Made by a program: the position numbers and the translations under genes. The notes under the pieces are model-generated. The model had not been told where the DNA came from and ran no database searches. It saw only the letters and a program-made list of their open reading frames with translations. A stretch of 64,000 nt of DNA from Gammaproteobacteria bacterium (lineage in GTDB: Bacteria; Pseudomonadota; Gammaproteobacteria; UBA6429; Thiohalophilaceae), in contig JAOUNS010000008.1 of the NCBI GenBank assembly GCA_029880855.1, forward strand, positions 1-64,000, given 5' to 3'. This document shows positions 28,890 through 36,769 of the stretch, piece by piece (within the stretch, counting starts at the first letter, position 1; every line of letters begins with the position of its first letter).

Positions 28890-29753
28890 GTGACTGATTC
28901 CATTGTCTATCTGAATGGCGATTACCTGCCTGTCAATGAGGCCAAAGTCCCGGTGCTGGATCGGGGTTTTATCTTTGGTGACGGTATCTATGAGGTGATC
29001 CCGGTTTATGGCGGCAAATTGTTTCGCCTCGAAGAGCATTTGCAGCGACTGGATAACAGCCTGAACGCGATTCAGGTCAGCAACCCGTTTAATCATCATG
29101 AATGGGCGGCCTTGCTGGAAACCCTGCTGACTCACAATCCCTGCTACACCGATCAATCGGTCTATGTGCAGATCACGCGCGGCGTGGCCATGCGTGACCA
29201 CGGTTTCCCGCCCGGTGTCACGCCTACCGTGTTTGCCATGGCCAATCCGCTGGTCACCACCCCGGCCGAACAGTTGGAGAAAGGCGCTGCGGCCATTACG
29301 GTTCCCGATATCCGCTGGCAGAACTGCCATATCAAGGCCATTGCCCTGTTACCCAACATCCTCATGCGCCAACAGGCCCTGGATCAGGGCGCCATGGAAG
29401 CCATTTTTGTCCGTGACGGCAATGTCACCGAAGGCGCCGCCAGTAACATCTTCATCGTGCAAAACGGGGCGATCAAAACCCCGCCCAAGAGCAACTATCT
29501 GTTGCCGGGCATCACGCGTGATCTGGTGGTGGAACTGGCCCACGCCAACGGCATGGCCTGTCACGAAACCACCATCCGCGATACTGAATTGACCACGGCC
29601 GACGAAATCTGGCTCACCAGTTCCACCAAGGAGGTCATGCCGGTGACACGGCTGGATGATCAACCGGTGGGCAACGGCATCCCGGGACCGGTCTGGCAAC
29701 AAATGTATGGTATCTTTCAAACCTACAAGGCCTCCTTGCGCAAGGGCGCCTGA
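28890..29753 (+). CDS. dat: D-amino acid aminotransferase (class IV, PLP)
   Basis: Class-IV PLP aminotransferases of this group move amino groups between D-amino acids (D-Ala/D-Glu) and keto acids. I choose GTG 28890, giving MTDSIVYLNG, over TTG 28872. The 287-residue product shows VLDRGFIFGDGIYEVIP, the catalytic Lys region CHIKAIALLPNILMRQQA, EGAASNIFIV and LTSSTKEVMPV. It sits between dac and ybeD, where this gene often occurs in gammaproteobacteria; a branched-chain aminotransferase or aminodeoxychorismate lyase would be the alternatives. Confidence 0.9.
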   Translation: MTDSIVYLNGDYLPVNEAKVPVLDRGFIFGDGIYEVIPVYGGKLFRLEEHLQRLDNSLNAIQVSNPFNHHEWAALLETLLTHNPCYTDQSVYVQITRGVAMRDHGFPPGVTPTVFAMANPLVTTPAEQLEKGAAAITVPDIRWQNCHIKAIALLPNILMRQQALDQGAMEAIFVRDGNVTEGAASNIFIVQNGAIKTPPKSNYLLPGITRDLVVELAHANGMACHETTIRDTELTTADEIWLTSSTKEVMPVTRLDDQPVGNGIPGPVWQQMYGIFQTYKASLRKGA

Positions 29754-29784
29754 CCCATTCACCCGGATCAACCGCTGTAACATC

Positions 29785-30048
29785 ATGACCAACGAAGACC
29801 TGCTCAGCTTTCCCTGCCGGTTTCCCATCAAGGTAATGGGACGCCATGATCCGCAACTGGAGTCGGAGGTATATCGTATCGTCCGCCGCCACGTACCGGA
29901 TCTGGGTGAAGGGGCGATCACCCTGCGCGAAAGCGCAAAAGGCAACTATGTCTCCCTCACCGTTACCATTAATGCCACCAGCCGGCAGCAACTGGACGAT
30001 CTCTACCGTGAATTGAGTGGTTGTGAACTGACCCTGATGGTGTTGTAG
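29785..30048 (+). CDS. ybeD: YbeD/DUF493 regulator-like small protein
   Basis: The ATG at 29785 gives an 87-residue protein that begins MTNEDLLSFPCRFPIKVMG, like YbeD. The fold is ACT-like beta-alpha-beta (YVSLTVTINATSRQQLDDLYREL). YbeD sits between dacA and lipB in E. coli too and its molecular role is unclear. The longer ORF start at 29656 overlaps the previous gene and is rejected. Confidence 0.93.
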   Translation: MTNEDLLSFPCRFPIKVMGRHDPQLESEVYRIVRRHVPDLGEGAITLRESAKGNYVSLTVTINATSRQQLDDLYRELSGCELTLMVL

Positions 30049-30052
30049 AACA

Positions 30053-30742
30053 ATGGCGCCGGACACCCCCCGTTCCGGGTCGATGTCACCGCTCATCATT
30101 CGTGAACTGGGCCGTCGTGAATATTTACCGGTCTATCACGCCATGCAAAATTTCAATGCACAGCGCGAGGCAAATACCGCCGATGAGATCTGGCTGGTGG
30201 AGCATCCCCCGGTCTTTACCCAGGGCTTGAACGGTAAACCCCAACACCTGCTGGATCCCGGCGCTATCCCCGTCATCCCGGTGGATCGCGGCGGTCAGGT
30301 GACTTATCACGGTCCGGGTCAACTGACCGCCTACCTGTTACTGGATTTAAAGCGGCTGGGATTGGGGGTACGGGGTATTGTTTCGATTATCGAAACGGCC
30401 ATTATCCAGTTATTGGCGGAATACGGGATTTCGGCCCAACACCGGCCGGATGCCCCCGGTGTTTATGTCGCCGGCGCCAAGATCGCCGCCCTGGGCCTGC
30501 GCATCCGGCGCGGTTGCAGCTACCACGGCCTTTCGCTGAACGTCGACATGGACCTGACGCCCTTCAGCCTGATCAACCCCTGTGGTTATCCCGGTCTGAG
30601 CGTGACCCAGCTCAGGACACTGGGGGTCACTGATTCCCTGCAGCAGGTCGCAGACCGATTAACGCCCCATCTGGCCCGGCAACTGGGCTACAATGAACGG
30701 CAGTATCTTCCCGCAGAAGCACTGATGATTGATGGCAAATAA
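30053..30742 (+). CDS. lipB: Octanoyl-ACP:protein N-octanoyltransferase
   Basis: LipB moves octanoate from acyl carrier protein to the lipoyl domains of 2-oxoacid dehydrogenases and GcvH. The 229 residues include [19 protein letters not shown], the catalytic Lys in [11 protein letters not shown] and the acyl-carrying Cys (about residue 177) in NPCGYPGL. It overlaps lipA by 14 bp, so the two steps of lipoate assembly are made together. Confidence 0.97.
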   Translation: MAPDTPRSGSMSPLIIRELGRREYLPVYHAMQNFNAQREANTADEIWLVEHPPVFTQGLNGKPQHLLDPGAIPVIPVDRGGQVTYHGPGQLTAYLLLDLKRLGLGVRGIVSIIETAIIQLLAEYGISAQHRPDAPGVYVAGAKIAALGLRIRRGCSYHGLSLNVDMDLTPFSLINPCGYPGLSVTQLRTLGVTDSLQQVADRLTPHLARQLGYNERQYLPAEALMIDGK

Positions 30743-31703
30743 CGATTACAACGAACCCGAAATCCCCCCGAAACCGGCCAACCCCCTGAAGGGTAAATCC
30801 AAGACCGAGCGGATCCCGGTCAAAATTATCCCCAAAACCCCCCTCCGCAAACCCAACTGGATCAGGGCCAAGGCCCCCACCGGTCCGGAAGTGGCGCGCC
30901 TGAAACAGATCCTGCGCGATCAAAACCTGCACACCGTGTGTGAGGAAGCGGCCTGCCCCAATCTGGGCGAATGCTTTAACCACGGTACCGCCACCTTCAT
31001 GATCATGGGTGACATCTGCACCCGCCGTTGCCCCTTTTGCGATGTGGCCCACGGTCGACCCAAACCGCTGGACAGCGATGAACCCGCCCATCTGGCCCGG
31101 ACCATTCAGGCCCTGGGATTGAGTTATGTGGTGATCACCTCAGTGGATCGGGATGACCTGCGGGATGGCGGGGCCGGTCACTTTGCCGCCTGTATCGAGG
31201 CCACCCGCGCCCTCTGCCCTGACACCGGGATCGAGATCCTGGTACCGGACTTTCGGGGACGGATGGATATCGCACTGGAGAAACTGGCAAGCGCCCTGCC
31301 GGAGGTCTTCAACCACAACCTGGAAACCGTCCCAAGGCTTTACCGAACAGCCCGCCCCGGCGCCGATTATCAGTGGTCCCTCAACCTCATTCAGGCCTTT
31401 AAACAGGCGCATCCCCGCGTCATGACCAAATCGGGTCTGATGCTGGGACTCGGTGAAGAAACGGCGGAAGTGGAACAGGTCATGGCGGACCTGCGCCGTC
31501 ACGGTTGTGACATGCTGACCCTGGGCCAATACCTGCAACCCAGCCAACACCATCTGCCGGTGGAGCGGTATGTCACCCCGGCGGAATTCGACCGTCTGGC
31601 CGAGGTGGCCAGAGAATTGGGGTTCAGCAATGTGGCCAGCGGGCCCATGGTACGTTCGTCCTATCACGCCGACTTGCAGGCCGCCGGCAAACAAATTCGC
31701 TAA
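30729..31703 (+). CDS. lipA: Lipoyl synthase
   Basis: LipA is a radical-SAM enzyme that inserts two sulfurs into the octanoyl chain. The radical-SAM cluster ligands are C97, C101 and C104 (CTRRCPFC); the auxiliary cluster is [12 protein letters not shown]. The 324-residue length is normal, and [10 protein letters not shown] and the C-terminal [11 protein letters not shown] (Ser ligand of the auxiliary cluster) are present. Confidence 0.98.
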   Translation: MMANNDYNEPEIPPKPANPLKGKSKTERIPVKIIPKTPLRKPNWIRAKAPTGPEVARLKQILRDQNLHTVCEEAACPNLGECFNHGTATFMIMGDICTRRCPFCDVAHGRPKPLDSDEPAHLARTIQALGLSYVVITSVDRDDLRDGGAGHFAACIEATRALCPDTGIEILVPDFRGRMDIALEKLASALPEVFNHNLETVPRLYRTARPGADYQWSLNLIQAFKQAHPRVMTKSGLMLGLGEETAEVEQVMADLRRHGCDMLTLGQYLQPSQHHLPVERYVTPAEFDRLAEVARELGFSNVASGPMVRSSYHADLQAAGKQIR

Positions 31704-31711
31704 TCCCGGCC

Positions 31712-32464
31712 ATGGGCTATTACCTGATCCGCACCATCGAAGCCCTGTTAACCCCACCCGGTTTCATGTTCCTGCTCATGTTACTGGGGGGAATAGTGGC
31801 CAGGCGCCACCCGCATACCGGACGCCGTCTGGCGATGACCGGCCTGATCCTGCTCCTGGTCTGCAGCCTCCCCGTGACCAGCCGACTCCTCTTTCTCCAA
31901 TTGGAGAACACCCCGCCACTGGTGCCGGCCGAGCTGACAACCCAACAAGCCGGGGCCATTGTCATCCTGGGCGGCGGCCGTTACAGCGGTCCGGAATACG
32001 GAGCGGAAACCGTCTCGGTCGGCACCCTGCAACGCCTGAGGTACGGCATCTGGTTGCAGGACCAGACCGGCCTGCCAATTCTGGTCAGTGGCGGCAGTCC
32101 GCAGGCGGAACCCGTGCCGGAAGCGCACCTGATGGCGCAAACCCTCCAGTCCGCCTTTCACCGCAAAGCACAATGGCTGGAAGAAAAGAGCCGAAATACA
32201 CAGGAAAACGCCATATTTAGTCAGCAACTTCTACAAAAGTCCGGTATCAAGCGTATTTTCCTGGTCACCCACGCCAATCACATGCCCCGCTCGGCAGCCG
32301 CCTTCCGCCAGGCCGGTTTTGAGGTCATTCCGGCCCCGCTCGGGTTTCATGCCCGCCAACCCTTAAGCCTATTGGACTTTTTACCCAGCGGCCGGGCTCT
32401 GGCAGACAGCCGAACCGCCGGACATGAGCTGCTGGGACGTCTCTGGTATCTGCTTCGCTATTAA
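31712..32464 (+). CDS. YdcF/ElyC/SanA-like DUF218 membrane protein
   Basis: Two N-terminal TM helices (about 10-33 and 40-58) precede a DUF218 Rossmann-like domain: IVILGGGRYSGPEY, LPILVSGGSPQ, EEKSRNTQENAIFS and FLVTHANHMPRS. ElyC, the E. coli member with this layout, supports wall integrity at low temperature, which fits the neighbouring wall genes, but the biochemical activity is not settled. It starts 8 bp after lipA. Confidence 0.9.
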   Translation: MGYYLIRTIEALLTPPGFMFLLMLLGGIVARRHPHTGRRLAMTGLILLLVCSLPVTSRLLFLQLENTPPLVPAELTTQQAGAIVILGGGRYSGPEYGAETVSVGTLQRLRYGIWLQDQTGLPILVSGGSPQAEPVPEAHLMAQTLQSAFHRKAQWLEEKSRNTQENAIFSQQLLQKSGIKRIFLVTHANHMPRSAAAFRQAGFEVIPAPLGFHARQPLSLLDFLPSGRALADSRTAGHELLGRLWYLLRY

Positions 32465-32568
32465 TGTCCGTCTGTCAGTAATGGATTTCTTTAAGTCGGT
32501 CACACTTTGATCCGATAAAAAACCAGTTCCATCAGCTTCTATACCTATTTTTTTGCGGGTTATTAATA

Positions 32569-33492
32569 ATGCTCATGAACACGACCTTGCCCAAAGTTCT
32601 GGTTGTTGATGACGAGGCCTACAACCTCGAAATCATCGGTGAATACCTCGAAGACATCGCCTGTTCACTCACCATGCACGTGAACAGCAATGAGGCCTGG
32701 CAGCACTTGCAGGACCACCCCGGTGAATACTCCGCGATTTTGCTGGACTGGATGATGCCCGGTCTGGATGGTTTGGAATTCCTGCATCGAGTCAAGCACC
32801 ACGCCGATCTGCTCGACATACCGATCATCATGCAAACGGCCAGGGACAGCAAAGAAGACCTGCTGCAAGGTATCGCCGGCGGGGCATATTACTACCTGAC
32901 CAAACCCTATGATCAGGCCACCCTGAAGGGCATCCTCAAAGCGGCGCTGGAGGACTTCCAGCATTACCGCACACTGGAGCAACAATTAAACAACAAGGAC
33001 CGTTCACGGAGCCTGACACAAAGCGCGGATTTTAAATTCCGTACTCTGGAAGAGACCTCACAACTCTCCACCCTGATTGCGAATGCCTGCCCTGAACCCG
33101 ACAAGGTGGTATCCGGTATCAGTGAACTTCTGATCAACGCCATTGAACACGGTAATCTGGCCATCGGTTACGATGAAAAGGCGACCCTGAAGCGTGAGAA
33201 CAAGTGGCATGACGAGATCGAACACCGGCTCACACTGCCTGAATATCGTGACAAGGAAGCTGAAGTTTCTTTTCAACATCACGGCACACACATCACCATT
33301 ACCATCAAAGATCAGGGCAAGGGCTTTGACTGGCAAAAATTCATTGAATTTGATCCGGAGCGTGCCTTTGACTGCAACGGCCGTGGCATTGCCATGGCCA
33401 AACTGCTCAGCTTTGATGATTTGGAGTATACCGGTTGCGGGAATGAGGCCATCGCACGTATCGCTGTCGTGCCGGGTGTCGAGAAAAAATAA
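32569..33492 (+). CDS. Response regulator with receiver and RsbW-like HATPase output
   Basis: The 307-residue protein starts with a CheY-like receiver (VVDDEAYNLEIIG acidic pocket, phosphoacceptor Asp about residue 60 in LLDWMMPGLDG, switch Thr in MQTARD, Lys in LTKPYD). After a short helix (about 128-165) comes a serine-kinase/anti-sigma type HATPase: ELLINAIEHGNLAIG (N box), IKDQGKGFDW (G1) and GRGIAMAKLLSFDDLEY. There is no DNA-binding domain. Such proteins usually act on a sigma or anti-anti-sigma partner, which is not in the window. It lies 27 bp before the histidine kinase. Confidence 0.9.
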   Translation: MLMNTTLPKVLVVDDEAYNLEIIGEYLEDIACSLTMHVNSNEAWQHLQDHPGEYSAILLDWMMPGLDGLEFLHRVKHHADLLDIPIIMQTARDSKEDLLQGIAGGAYYYLTKPYDQATLKGILKAALEDFQHYRTLEQQLNNKDRSRSLTQSADFKFRTLEETSQLSTLIANACPEPDKVVSGISELLINAIEHGNLAIGYDEKATLKRENKWHDEIEHRLTLPEYRDKEAEVSFQHHGTHITITIKDQGKGFDWQKFIEFDPERAFDCNGRGIAMAKLLSFDDLEYTGCGNEAIARIAVVPGVEKK

Positions 33493-33518
33493 ACGACCCC
33501 GCCTCATCAACCGATTCA

Positions 33519-36359
33519 ATGCCATCCCAAACACACCGCAGTTCCAACCTCTTCTCCCTGATCTCTGCCGGGCTGGTCAGCACAGTCCTGTTTGTCACCA
33601 GTCTGTTCTGGATCATGCACACCATCAAAAATGGCGTGCAGGTCGATTTGGGCAATAAACTTACCACTGTGCAAAACGCGGTTCATGCCAACGTTCATTA
33701 CTGGCGCGATACGCAAATAGAAATCGCCACCCGTGTTGCCCATAAACCGGAACTGCAACAAATCGTCAAGCAATTACTTAAACTCAAACCGGACAAACAA
33801 ACCCTGGCCGGGCACCCACTGCAAAAGCAAATACGTCAACTTCTCAAACCGACACTGCAAAATAACCAGTATCAGGGATTTTTTATCATCTCCCCCAAAC
33901 TCATTAACTACGGTTCATTGCGTAATGAAAATCTGGGGACTTATAACCTGTTAACGAAAAACCAAACCCCGTTGTTGCAATCCATCCTGACCGGCCAGAG
34001 TGAACTGAGTAATCCGATATTGACCGACATCACCTTGACAGACGAGACCGGCAAACGCCAAGCCAACCAATACAGTCTGTTTGCATTGGCGCCAATTCTG
34101 GATAAAAACAACCAGGCAATTGCGATATTGGCATTCCGCCTCTCTCCCGGTCACGAGATGGAGAAAATCACCCGCTCAGGGACCTTTGGTGACACAGGTG
34201 AAACCTACTTATTCAACCGTGAGGGCGTGCTGCTAACCAGCTCCAGGTTTGAACAACAACTGAGAAATTCCGGTCTGCTGGCGCAGAATCAGTCAAGCGC
34301 CGGTAATTTGCGGTTGATTGAACCCGGCGTGGATATCTCTCAAAACAAACTGACACAATCCATTGACAAGCAACCGCTCACTATCGCAGTACGCCATGTG
34401 CTGAAAGAGAAATTTTTCTTTAACCTGCAAGGGCAAAATGATTATCGTGGTGTAAACACCATCAGCGCGGGTTTGTGGGATGAACATGAAGGCATCGGTT
34501 TTATCACCAAGCAGGATTATGCTGAAGCTTATAAAACGTATTACACCATGCGTAACATGCTTGTCGGCATTTCACTGCTTATCGCCGTTTTGTTATCCGG
34601 CCTGATCTTCAGTATATTCAGCAGCCGGCAACGTGCATTACGCCTGGTGGAAAAGCGCACCCAGGAACTGAACGCAAAAAATCTCTCCCTCAGTTGGGAA
34701 ATTGAAGATCGCCAGCGAGCAGAGCACTCCTTGCGACAACAACAGGCCAAAACAAACGCCATCTTGCGTTCCGCCTTTGATGCCATCATCACGGTCAACG
34801 CAAACGGGCTGATAGACATGGTCAACCCGGCCGCAGAAGCGATGTTTGGCTATAACGCGGAAGAGATGATTGATCAACCAATCAGCATCCTGATGCCTGA
34901 ACCTTACGCCGGCCAACACGCTAAGTATATGACAACTTACTTCACTGATGGGACGAGTAATCTGATCGGAAAACTGCGGGAACTACGCGGCCTGCGTAAA
35001 AACGGTGAAACCTTCCCGTTGGAAATCGCGCTGGAAGAAGACATTGTTGACGGTAACCATCTTTTCGTCAGCACCATCACGGATATCAGCGAACGCAAAA
35101 AAATGATCGAACGCATATCCGAATCAGAAAAAGACCTGCGCACGATTCTGAACAACATGCACGACACCTTTTATCGCGCAGATCTGGACGGTAAATTGAC
35201 CCGCATCTCCGAATCGGTAACACAGCTTTCAGGCTATACCGCAGATGAACTATTGGGTACACGCCTGGCAGACCTGTATGTAGACCCGCAAGGCCGTGAG
35301 AAATTTCTAAAAATACTCAAAGAGAATAACGGCTCCGTGATTGACTATGAAGCGCAATTATATAAAAAAGACGGTGGCATTATTTGGGTATCGACCAATG
35401 CCCACTTCTACATCGACCAGCGCGGTGAGGTGATGGGTGTGGAAGGCACCACCCGTGATATCACCGAAAGAAAAGAGGCCGAAGAGGAACTGCGCCGACA
35501 CCGCAACCATCTGGAAGAGATGGTGCAGGCCCGCACAGAAGAACTCTCTATCGCCAAAGAGGAAGCGGAACAAGCCAACCAGGCCAAATCGGAATTTCTT
35601 GCCAACATGTCACATGAACTGCGGACACCGGTTCATACAATCCTCAGTTTTGCAGAAATCGGCTTGAATAAAATCGGACAGACCTCGGAAGATAACCTGC
35701 AACGCTACTTCAGCCGCATACTTGACGGCGGCACCCGGCAATTGGCACTGCTCAACAACCTGCTGGACCTGGCCAAACTTGAAACAAATACCACCAATTA
35801 CGTCTTTGAACCGGGTAACATCACAGAAATTGTCCAGGATCAAATTGCCCAACACGAAACACTGTTAATGCAAAAAAATCTGCAGGTGACTTTCAACCAC
35901 CCAACCGTTGGTATCGAGACTGAGTTTGACCACACCCGTATCGAACAGGTCATTCGCAACCTGCTGTCCAACGCCATCAAATTCAGCAAACCGGACACAG
36001 GCATCAACATTGATGTGGCACTCAGTGAACTCGCCATAGACAACCAGACCATACCGGCCATTTCTGTTGCCATCAAAGATCAAGGGGTTGGAATTCCGGA
36101 ACAGGAACTGGAAACCATCTTCGACAAATTCACCCAAAGCAGTAAAACCCGCACCGGCGCCGGCGGCACCGGACTGGGGCTGGCCATCTGTCGGGAAATC
36201 GTTATCGCGCATGGCGGGTCAATACACGCCCAAAACACCAAACACGGCGGCGCCTGCTTCACCTTCAAACTACCACTAAAACAACTCACCACACTCAGCC
36301 AGGATGAGACAGAAGACACCTCACCACTGAAAGACGTATCCAACCGCAAAGCGAACTAG
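33519..36359 (+). CDS. Membrane-bound PAS-PAS hybrid-type sensor histidine kinase (no receiver)
   Basis: The 946-residue kinase has TM1 (about 12-35), a periplasmic sensor to about residue 345, TM2 (346-368), two PAS domains (about 405-530, with DAIITVNANGLIDMVNPAA; about 540-660), a coiled coil, HisKA with phosphoacceptor His about 699 (SHELRTPVHT), and HATPase (N box NLLSNAIKFS, G1 DQGVGIPEQE, G2 GTGLGLAICREI). It likely phosphorylates the receiver protein just upstream. The signal cannot be inferred; the periplasmic domain resembles a Cache sensor. Confidence 0.93.
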   Translation: MPSQTHRSSNLFSLISAGLVSTVLFVTSLFWIMHTIKNGVQVDLGNKLTTVQNAVHANVHYWRDTQIEIATRVAHKPELQQIVKQLLKLKPDKQTLAGHPLQKQIRQLLKPTLQNNQYQGFFIISPKLINYGSLRNENLGTYNLLTKNQTPLLQSILTGQSELSNPILTDITLTDETGKRQANQYSLFALAPILDKNNQAIAILAFRLSPGHEMEKITRSGTFGDTGETYLFNREGVLLTSSRFEQQLRNSGLLAQNQSSAGNLRLIEPGVDISQNKLTQSIDKQPLTIAVRHVLKEKFFFNLQGQNDYRGVNTISAGLWDEHEGIGFITKQDYAEAYKTYYTMRNMLVGISLLIAVLLSGLIFSIFSSRQRALRLVEKRTQELNAKNLSLSWEIEDRQRAEHSLRQQQAKTNAILRSAFDAIITVNANGLIDMVNPAAEAMFGYNAEEMIDQPISILMPEPYAGQHAKYMTTYFTDGTSNLIGKLRELRGLRKNGETFPLEIALEEDIVDGNHLFVSTITDISERKKMIERISESEKDLRTILNNMHDTFYRADLDGKLTRISESVTQLSGYTADELLGTRLADLYVDPQGREKFLKILKENNGSVIDYEAQLYKKDGGIIWVSTNAHFYIDQRGEVMGVEGTTRDITERKEAEEELRRHRNHLEEMVQARTEELSIAKEEAEQANQAKSEFLANMSHELRTPVHTILSFAEIGLNKIGQTSEDNLQRYFSRILDGGTRQLALLNNLLDLAKLETNTTNYVFEPGNITEIVQDQIAQHETLLMQKNLQVTFNHPTVGIETEFDHTRIEQVIRNLLSNAIKFSKPDTGINIDVALSELAIDNQTIPAISVAIKDQGVGIPEQELETIFDKFTQSSKTRTGAGGTGLGLAICREIVIAHGGSIHAQNTKHGGACFTFKLPLKQLTTLSQDETEDTSPLKDVSNRKAN

Positions 36360-36360
36360 C

Positions 36361-36420
36361 GCAACCTGTCGTTGCTTAATCGCTAACGCTTTTAAGCATT
36401 GACAGGTCGTTAAAAGTTGC
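36361..36420. terminator. Stem-loop after the histidine kinase
   Basis: A near-perfect 15-bp inner stem (36365-36379/36392-36406, 13 of 15 paired) is nested in an outer GCAAC/GTTGC pair. There is no T run, so it is a structure or weak terminator. Confidence 0.45.
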
Positions 36421-36769
36421 AAGAGAAACAACTCCTTATTGTTCTATTCATACGGGTAGACTACCCATCGTTCTTAATGGTGGAGATTATCCGGCCCGGG
36501 GCGTTGAATTGTTATTCGATGGACTGACCGTTTTGGGCTTCGCTGAACGGGTCGAGCCTGTCAATATTGGTGATTGTTCTACTATTTATTCTAATTTCAT
36601 AAGCAAATTACCATAAGTTTATATAGATGTAATATTGTATATGGTCTCATTGGTTCAGCTGTGTATACTGTGGAATTGCAGGCTAGGGTCGAACGGCGGC
36701 TTACGACCCAAACCGGACGCTGAGTTATTGTCAATCTATATATGAATCTCAAGTTAAAGTCTTAATTTG
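36421..36769. other. Low-GC spacer before the zinc-ribbon nuclease gene
   Basis: No gene is seen in these 349 bp. Composition drops towards A/T after about 36590. A possible promoter is TTACCA (36608-36613)/TAATAT (36630-36635), 16 bp apart. At 36691-36720 is a 30-bp motif that recurs, inverted and degenerate, after the next gene (39217-39246). Confidence 0.45.
36691..36720 (+). repeat. Left copy of flanking inverted motif
   Basis: This motif matches the complement of 39217-39246 at 20 of 30 positions with no gaps (shared cores GCTT, CGGAC). Next to it GGGTCG/CGACCC forms a short hairpin. Confidence 0.4.
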
